Assembly (NCBI GenBank): GCA_025403435.1
Contig: CM046344.1
Location: 20,503,652 to 20,567,651 of the forward strand
DNA: 64,000 nucleotides
Direction: 5' to 3'
From: Artocarpus heterophyllus
Taxonomy: Eukaryota > Streptophyta > Magnoliopsida > Rosales > Moraceae
Position 1 is the stretch's first letter, and each line of letters opens with the position of its first letter. Below, piece by piece: positions 1 through 12,066 of the stretch. Made by a program: the position numbers and the translations under genes. The notes beneath the pieces are model-generated. The model did no database searches. It saw only the letters and a list, made by a program, of their open reading frames with translations, and was not told the origin of the DNA.

Positions 1-264
1 TTGTTAGATCACTAATGTCTTAGCAAAATGCAGTAGGCTGTGATGAAGACAAGCAACAAATGACGGTGGCACGTGGATGGCGACCACCGGAGGGGGTGTT
101 GGTTAACGGTTTTTGCTCTGATGGTGGTTAACAGTTTTGTTATACATGTTTTTTTTCCCCTTTCCTTTAGGAGAGCGGGAGGGGTTGTGGTATTTATGGT
201 GATTTATATTGTTCTGGTTGATTTTTTTGGCTATCGGTGACATCGTCGGTGCCTATGATATCTG

Positions 265-620
265 ACAACATCATTAGTAAATTTATATATTTTATATAGA
301 AATACTTTATTTCTTTGTAAATATAGTATTTTTGGGTAAATATTGTGTTTCCTAGCGACCAACGGTCCAATGAAATCACCTGTGAATTTTTGCATTTACA
401 CGGTAAATATGGTATTTCCTAGTATATATTGTATTTTTCAGCCGTCGGTGGTCCGGTGAAGTCGCCGATGAATTTCTATATTATACGGTTAATACGGTAT
501 TTTCCCGTAAATATTGTATTTCTCGACCGCTGGAGATACGACGAAGTCGTCGTAAATTTTTGTATTTATACGGTCAATATACTATTTTATAATAAATAAT
601 GTATTTTTTGACCGCGACAC
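265..620. repeat. Degenerate tandem repeat, unit about 85 bp
   Basis: Three to four diverged units follow one another. Each has a segment like gaagtcgccgatgaattt, then an A/T stretch with TACGGTwAATA, then GTAAATATTGTATTTyT, then a CGACCG-like end. Units are visible at about 371-455, 456-541 and 541-619, with a weaker one before them. Copy B of the duplication lost the last unit. Such subterminal arrays are common in Mutator-like and other non-autonomous transposons, but no diagnostic terminus is inside the window. Confidence 0.6.
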
Positions 621-3600
621 AGATAGGAGGGTGAGAGGATAAAGTGGTGGGCGTATTTTGATGTTTTGTATTCGCAATTTCTCATAATATGCTATAAATT
701 ACACTTTTTGAAATTATATGACATTATTTATTAAAGTTCAGCCTAAATATACTATTTTGCTCTTTCTTCTTTGTAGTGGCGAGCTAATTATCATCCTTAG
801 AGTTAAGTAGGCCCAATTCCTCTTATAATGCGTTGTTATGCACTTATACCACTTTCTCACATTAAATTGAAGCATACTAATTTCAAACAACAAAAAGTCA
901 ATTTTACCTTCTACAACAACAACTCACACCCCATAAAGTTAAAATTAATTGTTGTTATGTTTTTTTGAAACTCGTATGTTTGAAATTTTCTCACAAAAGT
1001 TATAAAATCAACAAACAATACCACACAAAAGTGGGATATTTGTCAAACTAACCCCAACTCTCAAGCTACCATGGACCTGGCGGAAACTACCATATATACC
1101 CCATAATCATGCCAGCAGGCAGTCATATCTTAGCGGCCCAAGCATCTTCAAAATCATAATGAAGTTGGAAAGAAAATTCATGAGGTTACTCTTTCTTATA
1201 TATATGGAGCACGACATTACTCATGAACACAGCGACACACCTCTCTCTCGCATTTCGCATAATATCCAAAACTGCATGATAAAGAAAAGCTTACTGTGGT
1301 TTTTGTCTCTAACATGAAAGTGGAGCAATACTTGAACCTCATCAATTTGGTTATTATCACTATTATTATCACAAAAAAAAAAAATTATATCTTTCGATTC
1401 TCATAGCTTTAGAAAGTTTTCAACTAAAGGAATCATTTGTAGTATACAACATGGAAATATACGTTAATTGACAATTGTTGGGTGAGTTTGGGCAATGAAT
1501 GGTGTGGTTCTATTTGGTTAAGTTTTTGGCCAAAAACAAAAACAAAAACATTTCTTAAAACTCTGCAAATTTGTATGAAAAATGAAAATGAATTATAATC
1601 TTTTTTTTTTTCTTCTTCTTTCTTAGACAAAACTAGAACCCAACACCCACCCCTGACCCCCCAACTCTTCCTCCTCCTCCACCCAACCAGTCCTCTATAG
1701 GCGTCGCCCATCCCTTGCCGGCGACCTCAATGACCCACCCAACACTAGCGTGACGGGAATCTTGTAACATGAAGCTCGTGATAGGAGGGGGCTTGCGACA
1801 AGAATCTCTGCGTAAATCTCAACAGGAAAGGAAGCCCGACATCGAGAGCCCGACATCGAGAGTTAGACTATGCTGGTTGGGGTAAGGCTAGGTTCGTCGG
1901 TGTAGAACTGAACTGGTTTGGGGGGGACGTGGGGGCCTAGGTCCATCGGGGTGGGCCGTTGCTGGCAACTTGGCCTCACCAAAAGACGGAGCAAATGAGG
2001 AAGAAATCTTCCTATTGGTTTGGTTAAGATATATTAAAAAGTTATTAATATATTAATACTTAGTTTTTTAAAAATTAAATTCAAGTTTTATTTATGTTAA
2101 TAATTTTTTATTAAAAAAGCATTTGTGTTCAAAACATACCACTATATACAACCAAACACAAATTTAAAAACAGTGTTAGTACATTTTTCAAAATATTCTC
2201 TTTTTAGCTTTTTTCAGAAACAAAAAACAAAATAAAAATCTACCAAATGGCCCAAGTTATATTTATTGACGTCCCTCGTCAATCTGAAACCACCTGAGCA
2301 TACATAATTCAAAACTCGATATACAATATCAACATATGTGCACGTAATTAGATCCATTCCAATATCATCAGGTGGTACACCAAATCAGAACCTGCTCCAA
2401 TTTTTTACAAAGTTTTTCAGTTAATTTTGAAGCATGTTTATGGATGATATTTACAGTTCAATTAATTAAATAAATTGATTTTTTTCTGTCATTGCATTTT
2501 TATTTATATGATCACAATCAAAAGCCTTTTAATTATATTTATTAATTTACAAGGTTTTCATAATCACAAGCTTATTCCCAGCTATAAATAAAATTTGGTA
2601 TTTTATTTATGGCTATTGTAATAAAGATTACAAATAATTGATTTGAGTAATCAATTGTAAGTCACTAATAAGATTTAATTTTAGTGTTCTTTTTTATTAA
2701 ATTGTATTGGCAGTTGTTCCAATTCTAAGTTTATTGTAAAAATCATATAATCGGATTTAGAGTTTCTTGAATTACTCTAGAGTTGTAATTGTTAGACGTA
2801 CATGGCCTAAGTAGTAAAAATGTAATATGTTTTTGGAGACATTTTTATCAATAAAGAATTTATTTATTATTTATATATCAAATCTTGTTCTCTTTACATT
2901 CATATTTATTGAATGTATGTTAAGCAAACAATAGTCTAAGACTGTCGATCTAAACCTTTAAGAATAGGGCATATGATGGATAGATTATGCGAAAGACACA
3001 ATTTTTAGGGTGACGGTCTAAATCGATATCATAAGATCCGCAATCGAGGGAATAAAACTGAGTGCTTTATTCATGTAAAGATTGTTATGTTGCCTATATC
3101 CTTAGTGAGAGATAGTTTGTATTGACCATCGAAGGTAGACTCTGCGAATAGAAACATTGACACATTGTCATAGGTGACAATGTGTTAGATCGGGACATAA
3201 AGTGAATTAATTTGGATTAATAATTTTATCTCGGCAAATCAATTCACTTTAGACAATCACTTGTATCGTATCTTAAATCCTAAGATGAATAGTGGGCATG
3301 TTATCTTTACTTATATATTTTGATGTACCAAAGGGTGACATCCACATTTTAATTGTGATACGCATACCGGTACGTTGGAGGCATGACTCTTGATAGCGTA
3401 GCTTTGTTATTCTTAGATATGGAATCCATAGCTTCTCTTTAGGAGTAGTGATATCCTCTTATATGTGTTATTCTGTAATTAAAAAATGAAACGCTTAACC
3501 AATTAGATACATAGGTGTAACCGAATGGTATACTATCTTTGGATGGTAAGTTTTTCGATGGTGAGATAATGAAACGTAAGATAAAAATAATCAGGAAGGT

Positions 3601-5107
3601 AAGATAGAACTTGTCTTTAAACCAATTATGGATAATACTATAGGGATACGATACATTATGATATGTTAGGGAGACTTAGCTACACTGGCTTCGTAATTCT
3701 ATATAGTTCGAGAGTGCAGCTCTTAGCTTTTAATGAAGCAGCGTTGGAGTTCATAATTATGAAATATATATCTAGGATATTATGTTTCATAATTATTGGA
3801 AGCTTGAACTATATAGGTCCATTATGGTATTAAATAAAAATTATTTAATTTTAATTTTTTTCTACTAATTTCAAATTATTTTAAATAAAAATAAAAGTTA
3901 AAAAGAAAACATTATTATTTTAAAAAGGATTGGAAGTGGTTGTCGTGCAACCATTTCCCACAAATATTGACGCACGTTAGTCCATGTCGTATTGTGGAGG
4001 ATAATGTGGGATACGCTGTGGCTTATCCCACAGGCTTCAAATGCTCTTTATATTGAATTAAAAATTCCCATTTAATTATATATATAAATACAGGGATGAT
4101 ATGCATAAGATATGAGAAACACACATCTCAAAAAAATAATAATAATAAAAAAGACATGAGAAACAGAAGAGTATGTGAGAGTTCTCTTTTTTATTCTATC
4201 TGGAGTGGGCATACATTTGTTGTAATCTTTGATTAAGAATACTTGAGAAGATTTTTTTGGCTGAAAATTCATTGGAGGCCACTACTGTCTATTAGGTCCC
4301 AAAACAAAGATTTTTCTTTGAGTGGCGAAAATAAAGCTTACATGAAGAAGTTCATGGGAAAAGAATTTTGAAATCAACTAATTTTATGATCAAATTTTCA
4401 CATGCTTTGATTTTGACTTCCGCGGCACAGTTTTTGTTTACAGTAGAAACGAAAAATATTTAACATTATAAAAAGGCTTAGTTCCGGTCAAAGGTCTGAT
4501 TTAAAATTTTTGACTTTTTCAACTAAAATTTGATCATGACTTTTTAGTCCGTGTTTTTAATAAGCAATAAAAATATTAGACTAAAAACAGTTTAGAAGCC
4601 ATATTTTTATGACTTTTATTGTAAACGCTTCTGAAAAGCTCAACTCCGCCGATGGAGTATTCAAATACTTCGTTTTGAAAATCAAAACCAAGACGTCAAA
4701 AACAAATTATAAGAACAGCCTATCAACTAGGAAAGCAGGCTCCAATATCTAGCTAAGTATTAATCATCAATACATGAATTAATATTTGTTAGTATTTTGG
4801 GCATTATAGTGCTCAGGAAGAAGTAGTAAATGGATATGAATTTGATCTGATTGAATTAACAGCAAACACAATACCTAATTATACGAGCACGACAAAGATT
4901 AGGCACAACACAACAAGTTTTACGTATCTCTAAGCCGTACGTAGTACTTGCTGGATGTGAATCTGATTAACTGATTGATTGTAGCTATATATAGCTGGTA
5001 GGCTTATAATTAATCATATATAAAAGAAGCTTAAATTATATATTCCTTGGCCTTGAGGTAATCATAAAATTAATTTGAATTAAGTTTGAGTTGCTATCAC
5101 ATGAAAC

Positions 5108-5181
5108 ATATATATATATATATATAATTAATATGTAAGCAAATCAAAATGATGAAACATATATATATATATATATATATT
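5108..5181. repeat. Two AT dinucleotide tracts
   Basis: Alternating AT runs at 5108-5126 and 5159-5181 flank a short repeated phrase (gatgaaacatatat). They lie where copy B of the large duplication instead carries about 600 bp of less AT-rich sequence with an ORF. Other AT runs occur at about 14826-14846, 34618-34636 and 38649-38666. Confidence 0.85.
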
Positions 5182-5461
5182 ATTAATTAATATATAATTA
5201 ATAAGTTTTACAATTAGGATTGCTTTTGGCTCTTCATTTTGTTGTGTAGACAGAATTACCCATCATTCATTTAATTCGTGCCAACAAATGATGCTGATGT
5301 GGACGTTCCCGTTTCTAGACTGCCCATATTAATGGTTTGTTTCTTAACCATTCCTTACCCTTTTAAATAAGGAAACAACAGAAAAAATATGTCTAGTATA
5401 TGTGCCTCTAAAATTAGTAGAATATTGACATTTTATTAAGTGCTAAATATTTTTTCTCTTA

Positions 5462-5607
5462 TATATACTAAGGGCATTTATGGCATTAAACGCCGATAGA
5501 GTTTAGTGGGTCCTATATTATAAGTCCACTATTGTATATACTAAGGGCATCTATAGTATTAAACGCCGATAGAGTTTAATGAGTCTTATATTATAAGGTC
5601 TACTGTT
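5462..5607. repeat. 73-bp tandem duplication
   Basis: The phrase tatatactaagggcat starts at 5462 and again at 5535. The following bases, including attaaacgccgatagagttta, match with a few substitutions, giving two head-to-tail copies of about 73 bp just right of copy A. No coding content. Confidence 0.85.
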
Positions 5608-6879
5608 AGTATGTGATTTCAAACACTACATATATTCTTTAGCATTGCTCTTTGCAACACCATGAGTATCAATCTTACCCACTTACTATGTTCTCTCTTA
5701 TAAGATCCATCTTACGGCTGTGTTTAACAGCCGATGACATAATAAAGCCAAATCATATATAATTCCATCATCGATCATTTTAATTTTAATTTAGGATTAA
5801 TTTTAAAAATTCTCCTTTAACTATATCTCTTATAATACTATGCCTCCAAATTTCAACATATAACATTTGTTCTCCTCTTCACTTAAAAAATGTAATATTT
5901 GTTCCCTTTGATTTATAAAATATTAACAAGAAAACTCTTTGAATTATGATTTTGATTATAAATAACACAATAGAGTGATGTGATGAATTTTTAAGGGAGA
6001 CAAGACTATAATATGTTAAAGTATCAAAATTAGTCTTGGACAAGCATGATTAATTGAAAAACATGTTGTAGGCAAAATCTAAATGGAATAAAGACAAGTA
6101 ACATGGCCAAACTGTAATGACAAAGAAAGAGAAACATTAAATTAACACATTTGTTCAACGAGGCTTATGTTGAAAATTATGTGTTGCTGAACTTAACAAC
6201 CATGGCAATGAAGGGAAGGAAAAAAAAAAGTGTCTGAAATTGGGATAAAAATGTGGGATTGTGGGGTTTCAAAACATATTTATTTCACCAAACATCAGAT
6301 ATTAGATGTTGATGGGGGAGCTATTGGAGAAATAGCTTAGGTAGTTATAATTGGGACAAAAATTGGCGGTTAACACTTACCACCACTCTTTACGTGACAA
6401 AGGTCGACAATTCTACAAGCAGGGCAAAAAATTCGGAAGGACCAAGTGAATAACTTAAGTTGATTTTGAGTTAATAACTTATGTTGATTTGACAATTGAT
6501 TCAAATTCCAAAGATTGAACTGTAATAATTCATGTTAATTTAATAATTCATGTTAATTTATTGATTGAAAGATAACCAGATTGAATTATTTGTATGTATT
6601 TTATTTGATATGAGATTATTAGTACTTGATTGTTTTAATCCGGTAACTTCTATTTTTAATAATGAAGAGAGAGTTTGCATTTATTTCCAATATTCTTCGA
6701 TTGGGATTATTGAGGAGCAGATTTTATTTTTTTTTCTTTTTGTTGTTCTTTGCGAGAGAAAGAGCACCTGAAAAACTTTTTTTCTTTGCATTTTTCTATT
6801 TTTTGCCACCAATTTCACTGTCCTTCTTAAGCCACCACTTTCTTCCTTTTTTTTCACGAATCCTCTTAACTGGATTTCA
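5608..6879. other. AT-rich intergenic DNA, no gene seen
   Basis: The only ORFs are short and low in complexity, with T-rich or K/R/F-rich translations around 6560-6960. They show no recognisable domain. I see no repeat edges or RNA gene. Confidence 0.6.
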
Positions 6880-7042
6880 AATGGTGGGTATGAAATCTTT
6901 GAGTTTCGAGTTTTTGTCTCAAGTTCTTGGTGATGTATGGGCATTGGAGGAGAATACAAGCTGATGCTATAAATCTTCAATCTTTTGAATATGTGGGCAA
7001 AAGCACTTGCCACTTTCATCTTGTTCTTGCAAGAAAATTAAG

Positions 7043-7196
7043 GGTCGTTTGATATTGTTTTTTAAATAAGTGAAAATGTTTTTGTCCTAAAAAATGTAAA
7101 TTTTTTAAGAATTGGGCTGAGTGTTTTTAAAATTTTTGTCTCAAAAAATATACGAAAACATTTCTAAAAACTTTTAGAACAAAAACTAACATGGCC
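7043..7196. mobile_element. Small MITE-like insertion in the F-box/LRR remnant
   Basis: A 154-bp AT-rich block has imperfect inverted ends (GGTCGTTTGATATTGTTTTT against the reverse complement of the right end, GGCCATGTTAGTTTTTGTTC) and is flanked by TAAG on both sides. It separates two LRR-like stretches of the remnant gene and has no splice consensus at its edges, so an insertion fits better than an intron. The superfamily is unclear. Confidence 0.4.
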
Positions 7197-7424
7197 TAAG
7201 AATCTAACATTGGCTTTTTTTTTTTTAATTATGCTAATGAGGATTTCGAAAGCATAATTTCTGGACTTCCACTTCTTGAGAGTCTTGTTGCATATATGGA
7301 GCCAAATCAAGTAGACAACCCAGCAAAAGGAAGGAAAAGGGAGAAAATCGCGTCCTCAAAGGCAGAGAGCAAGCGCCCCGGCTCTGGCAGAAGAGCGCCG
7401 CGGCGCTGGGATGAGGGCGCCTAG

Positions 7425-7560
7425 GCACCATAAGGAGAGCGCCTAGGCGCCAGGTGAATTGCGCCTAGGCGCGATGTGGCAAGCGCCTAGGCGCCAAGAG
7501 GTTTATGCCGAGGCGTCGAGTGGTGAGCGCCTAGGCGCCGCAGGGGAGCGCCGCTGACGC
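7425..7560. repeat. Palindromic GCGCCTAGGCGC array in LTR
   Basis: The self-complementary core GCGCCTAGGCGC and variants recur at intervals of roughly 25 bp. The intervening spacers differ (for example ggtgaatt, gatgtggcaa, aagaggtttatgccg). The matching array in the right LTR spans about 10890-11065 with one more unit. Very GC-rich in an AT-rich neighbourhood. Confidence 0.85.
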
Positions 7561-7663
7561 GCTGTGCTGCGCGATGTGTTTTGAATCAAAGTCGAATTCA
7601 AAGGTCCCAAAAACGGGAAACCACTAGGGTTTCCCATTAGTTGCTATTTTCTCCTCCTTTGGT

Positions 7664-7670
7664 TATAAAT
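7664..7670 (+). promoter_or_regulatory. TATA box of the Copia LTR
   Basis: TATAAATAGA follows the GC-rich U3 palindromes, as expected of an LTR promoter. An identical box begins at 11166 in the right LTR. Confidence 0.7.
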
Positions 7671-8036
7671 AGACACAAGGTGGCTAGGGTTGTGTGGGTG
7701 AAAACTGTGTGTGAAAATTAAGAGTGGCATAATTTTGTGAGAGGCAAAATTCTTGAGAGCTCCATCCTTGAGAGAGAAAAAAATTCCCATTGGGTGTTAG
7801 ATAGAAGAGAGTTTTGGTAAGCACAATTTGTGAGTGTGTGAGAAACTGCTCTTGTAATCTGTAATCTCCTTCATCATAGTGGAATCTGCAAGCGGCAGAA
7901 ACAGGACGTAGTCTCAAATTTGGACGAACCTGTATAAAAATTTGGTGTCTCTTTTTCTTCTTTTCTCCTATTTATTTTCTGCAATTGTTTGTTCTTGCGA
8001 TCCTTGGAATTAGGAGTCACCTAATTCCCCAACAAC

Positions 8037-8048
8037 TGGTATCAGAGC
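8037..8048 (+). other. Primer-binding site, initiator tRNA-Met type
   Basis: TGGTATCAGAGC begins two bases after the left LTR. This is the usual plant Copia primer-binding site, complementary to the 3' end of initiator methionine tRNA. Confidence 0.95.
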
Positions 8049-8068
8049 GGAGGTTTTGATCAAGAACG

Positions 8069-10702
8069 ATGACTGGAGAAGAAGGTATGGCAGTCGGCAT
8101 CACCAAATTTGATGGTTCAGATTTTTCCTATTGGAGGATGCAAGTAGAAGACTACCTGTACAGCAGGAAACTGCACTTGCCCTTGGGTAGTAAACCCGAA
8201 GGCATGAAGGATGAGGAGTGGAGTCTCCTTGATAGACAGGTACTCGGTGTGATCCGTTTGACTTTGTCAAAGAACGTTGCCCACAACGTTGCGAAGGAGA
8301 CCACTACAGCAGGGATGATGAAGGCTCTGTCAGAGATGTATGAGAAGCCCTCAGCCAATAACAAGGTACATCTCATGAAGAAGCTTTTTAATTTAAAGAT
8401 GCTTGAAGGTGCCTTGGTAGTAGAGCACCTGAACAGTTTCAACACCGTCCTAAACCAATTGGTCTCGGTAGAGATTAAATTCGATGATGAGATCAATGCC
8501 CTAATCTTCTTGGCCTCGTTACCGAATAGCTGGGAACCCATGAGGGTGGCCATTACGAATTCTCTTGGGAGTGCAAAATTGAAGTTTGTTGATGTCAGAA
8601 ACTCTATTCTGGCGGAAGAAGTTCGCAGGAAGGACTCAGGAGAAGCCTCTTCGTCGAACTCGGCCCTTAATGTTGATAATAGGGGCAGGAAACTTGACAG
8701 GCAATCCAACAGAGATAATGGCAGGAGAGGCAAGTCGAGGAATGGGAGAAGCAAGTCAAGGAACGGTAGGACCATGGAGTGTTGGAACTGTGGGAAGACG
8801 GGCCACTTGAAAAAGAACTGCAGGGCTCCAAGGAAGAACGAAGACAAGACCAATGCCGCAGCTAACGCCGCCACTAAAGAGCAACAGGATGCCTTAATCT
8901 TGTCTGTCGACAGTTCTTTTGATTTGTGGGTGATAGACTCAGGAGCATCATTCCACACCACAGCACACCGTCATGTCCTGGAGAACTACGTTGCTGGAAA
9001 TCATGGTAAGGTTTATCTCGCTGATGGAGAACCTTTGGATATAGTTGGCATTGGAGATGTCAGTTTAAAAATGCCTAATGGGTCGGTATGGAAGATTCAT
9101 AAGGTGAGACATGTTCCTAAATTAATGCGCAACTTGATTTCGGTGGGGCAACTGGATGATGATGGACATAAAGTGACCTTCAATTGTGGAGGTTGGAAAG
9201 TCACGAAAGGAGCAATGGTTGTTGCTCGGGGACGCAAGGTTGGAACTCTCTACATGAACTCTAGTTGCAGAGATACCCTAGCAGTTGCTGATTCTGCTGC
9301 CAATACTGAGCTATGGCATTATAGGCTCGGTCACATGAGTGAGAAGGGTATGAAGGTGCTTCACTGCAAAGGCAAACTGTCGGGTTTGAAAACTGTTGAT
9401 CATAGTTTGTGTGATGCCTGCATCTTTGGTAAACAGAAGAGAGTGAGTTTCTCAAAGATGGGTAGAGAGCCTAAGTCCAAGAGATTGGAGCTAGTTCACA
9501 CAGATGTGTGGGGGCTTGCGCCGGTGACTTCCCTTAGTGGCGCAAACTACTATGTGACGTTCATTGATGACTCAAGCAAGAAGGTATGGGTTTACTTTTT
9601 GAAAAATAAATCTGATGTGTTCGATGCTTTCAAGAGATAGAAAGCCATGGTGGAGAACGAGACAGATTTGAAGGTGAAGTGCTTGCAGTCTGACAATGGG
9701 GGAGAGTACCTAGGTGAAGATTTCAGGCGGTACTGTGCTGAGAATGGGATAAAGATGAGGAAGACCATTCCAGGGAAACCACAACAGAATGGGGTAGCTG
9801 AGAGGATGAACAGGACTTTAAACGAGCGTGCTAGGAGCATGAGGTTGCATGCAGGGCTGCCAAAGATGTTTTGGGCTGAGGCGATTAACACAACCGCTCA
9901 TCTGATCAACAGAAGTCCATCCACACCGCTGAAGTTCAAGCTACCAGAAGAAGTATGGAGCCATAGACAGGTTGATCTCTCTTACTTGAGAGTGTTTGGT
10001 TGTGTTTCTTATGCACATATTGATTCTACTGCTAGAAGTAAACTGGATGCCAAGTCAAAGAAGTGTTTTCTGGTTGGCTATGGCGGACTTGAGTTTGGTT
10101 ATCGTCTCTGGGATGACCAAAGTCGAAAGATTATCAGGAGCAAGGATGTGATCTTCAACGAAGGTGTTCTGTACAAGGACAGAGACAGCACGGACTCCAG
10201 GGGTTCAGGTTCTGAAGATAAGAAGCCTGAGGTGATTCCATTGAAGGATCTGCCTGAAGTGGAAGTGCAAAATCCAAAGGTTGAAGACCAGGAAAACATA
10301 GCTGTAGAAGGAAACCAGAGGACTCCTGCCACACCAGTTAGGAGGTCTAGCAGGACAATCAGACCACCACAGAGATACTCCCCAACTCTGCATTATATCT
10401 TGTTGATCGACAAAGGTAAGCCAGAGAGCTTTGATGAAGCCGTGGAGGCTGGAGATTCGGTCAAGTGGGAGTTAGCCATGAGGGACGAGTTGGATCGGAC
10501 ATGGCAACTGGCAAAGTTACCACAGGGTAAAAAGTCCTTGCACAACAAGAGGGTATACCGGGCAAAAGATAAAAGTGCTGGCAGCAAGCGGTATAAGGCA
10601 AGGTGGGTGGTAAAAGGATCCAGAGATATGCTCACCAAGATGGATCCGATTGAGAAACTGAAGTTGTGCGCAACTTCAGTTGGACTTCTCCAAGAGGCGT
10701 GA
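8069..10702 (+). pseudogene. gag-pol: Copia gag-pol, one stop codon and loss of reverse transcriptase
   Basis: One reading frame from ATG 8069 to TGA 10702, broken by TAG at 9638-9640 (523 aa, then 351 aa). In order: UBN2/Gag-like N-terminus; CCHC zinc knuckle CWNCGKTGHLKKNC from residue 238; aspartic protease with WVIDSGAS (Asp290); GAG-pre-integrase with an LWHYRLGH start; integrase core with HTDVWG, QSDNGGEY and PQQNGVAER. The integrase core thus spans the stop. Only about 65 residues of the reverse-transcriptase N-terminus remain (KARWVVKGS). These join directly and in frame to the pol tail RDMLTKMDPIEKLKL. The catalytic YVDD region and RNase H are absent. The stop fits a TGG-to-TAG change. 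The element could move only with proteins supplied in trans. Confidence 0.93.
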
Positions 10703-10749
10703 GAAGTCGTTGCCGCTGCAGTGGGAGACATGGTGATTGATTAGTCTCC

Positions 10750-10760
10750 AAGTGGGAGAT
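10750..10760 (+). other. Polypurine tract of the Copia element
   Basis: aagtgggagat lies directly before the right LTR start TGTTGC at 10761, the expected site for plus-strand priming. Confidence 0.8.
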
Positions 10761-11535
10761 TGTTGCATATATGGAGCCAAATCAAGTAGACAACCCAGCA
10801 AAAGGAAGGAAAAGGGAGAAAATCGCGTCCTCAAAGGCAGAGAGCAAGCGCCGCGGCTCTGGCAGAAGAGCGCTGCGGCGCTGGGATGAAGGCGCCTAGG
10901 CGCCGTAAGGAGAGCGCCTAGGCGCCAGGTGAATTGCGCCTAGGCGCGATGTGGCAAGCGCCTAGGCGCCAAGAGGTTTATGCCGAGGCGTCGAGTGGTG
11001 AGCGCCTAGGCGCCAGGAGAAGAGCGCCTAGGTGCCGCAGGGGAGCGCCGCGGCGCTGACGCGCTGTGCTGCGCGATGTGTTTTGAATCAAAGTCAAATT
11101 CAAAGGTCCCAAAAATGGGAAACCACTAGGGTTTCCCATTAGTTGCTATTTTCTCCTCCTTTGGTTATAAATAGACACAAGGTGGCTAGGGTTGTGTGGG
11201 TGAAAACTGTGTGTGAAAATTAAGAGTGGCATAATTTTGTGAGAGGCAAAATTCTTGAGAGCTCCATCCTTGAGAGAGAAAAAATTCCCATTGGGTGTTA
11301 GATAGAAGAGAGTTTTGGTAAGCACAATTTGTGAGTGTGTGAGAAACTGCTCTTGTAATCTGTAATCTCCTTCATCATAGTGGAATCTGCAAGTGGCAGA
11401 AACAGGACGTAGTCTCAAATTTGGACGAACCTGTATAAAAATTTGGTGTCTCTTTTTCTTCTTTTCTCCTATTTATTTTCTACAATTGTTTGTTCTTGCG
11501 ATCCTTGGAATTAGGAGTCGCCTAATTCCCCAACA
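10761..11535 (+). repeat. Right LTR of the Copia element
   Basis: 775 bp with the same ends as the left LTR. It is 26 bp longer net, mainly through one extra palindrome unit (near 11013-11037) and an extra gcggc piece. About ten substitutions separate the LTRs, most of them transitions. Confidence 0.95.
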
Positions 11536-12066
11536 AGTCTTACCTTAAAGAAATATGAGCATCTTAGTAATAACCTCAAAGGCTTGGTTTCTGGGCAATC
11601 TGAGGACTTTGATGAAGAGGTTGGAGATACATAAATATGAGATTTCAATCAATGCTCCTAATCTGGTTTCCTTTTAAGTTTACTGGTAGAGATACATTGA
11701 TAAATTTTTCTATGAACTCATCAAATCTGTTGGAAACTACTCTCAAGCGTGGTCACTATAGGAACACCAGTAGTACCAATTGATTTCCTCTCATATCTCA
11801 ATTGCTCCAAGAGCATAAGCTTATTAAAAGCTCAATTGGTTCGATTTGCTTCACGTTTTCATTCATTTGATACTTGATTGCGTTGTTATGTTGTAGCCTT
11901 ACTCTTTTAGTTTTCCCTTTTGTTTTGCTTGTGGAGGCTCTCATATTTCCCCAAAAATTAAGGAAGGTCTGCCGCTCGACTTGAAGCATCTCAAGGTTTG
12001 GAGATGGGTTGAATCATGGAGAAACTGTGAGTTGAAGGATGCCTTGCATTGGTTTTGGAGACATTA

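Larger units (their letters stand above)
1..5336. repeat. Long duplicated segment, copy A (continues left of window)
   Basis: Base 1 matches base 28398, and near-identical sequence continues in direct orientation to 5336, where it matches 35410. Beyond that point the two flanks diverge. The segment is AT-rich and I found no credible gene in it; short ORFs are broken by indels between the copies. Relative to copy B it has an extra stretch at about 551-822. It lacks a roughly 1.4-kb block at the junction near 3832 and a roughly 0.6-kb block near 5145-5212, where copy A has only AT repeats. A MITE-like stretch at about 1500-2255, bounded by imperfect inverted ends rich in TTTGGT and CCAAA, is in both copies. 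The left boundary is outside the window, so I cannot say whether this is a segmental duplication or two insertions of one non-autonomous element. Confidence 0.9.
7286..8034 (+). repeat. Left LTR of the Copia element
   Basis: 749 bp, TG...CA ends. The U3 part (about 7380-7560) carries an array of GC-rich palindromes of the type GGCGCCTAGGCGCC. A TATA box (TATAAAT at 7664-7670) lies downstream. Compared with the right LTR it lacks one palindrome unit (about 22 bp) and a 5-bp piece. Confidence 0.95.
7286..11535 (+). mobile_element. Copia LTR retrotransposon, Tork/Tnt1-like, internally deleted
   Basis: LTRs lie at 7286-8034 and 10761-11535, both starting TGTTGCATATATGG and ending CCCCAACA. The 5-bp target duplication AGTCT sits at 7281-7285 and 11536-11540. 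A primer-binding site matching initiator tRNA-Met follows the left LTR, and a purine-rich tract precedes the right one. The whole element is only 4.25 kb because most of reverse transcriptase and all of RNase H are missing from pol. LTRs differ by about 10 substitutions plus small indels, so the insertion is fairly recent. It landed in an F-box/LRR-like gene. Confidence 0.95.

Noticed and set aside
6565..7019. Overlapping ORFs on both strands before the Copia element
   Set aside because: Homopolymer-driven F/K/R-rich translations. Only the short LRR-like phrases near the right end look meaningful, and these are in the pseudogene entry.
7425..7560. LTR palindromes as a CRISPR-like array
   Set aside because: Spacing is irregular, the repeats are in both LTRs of a plant retrotransposon, and the genome is eukaryotic.
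8152..8961. 269-aa ORF antisense to Copia gag
   Set aside because: Shadow of the gag frame; L/S/F-rich with no domain, no promoter, and the sense frame fully explains it.
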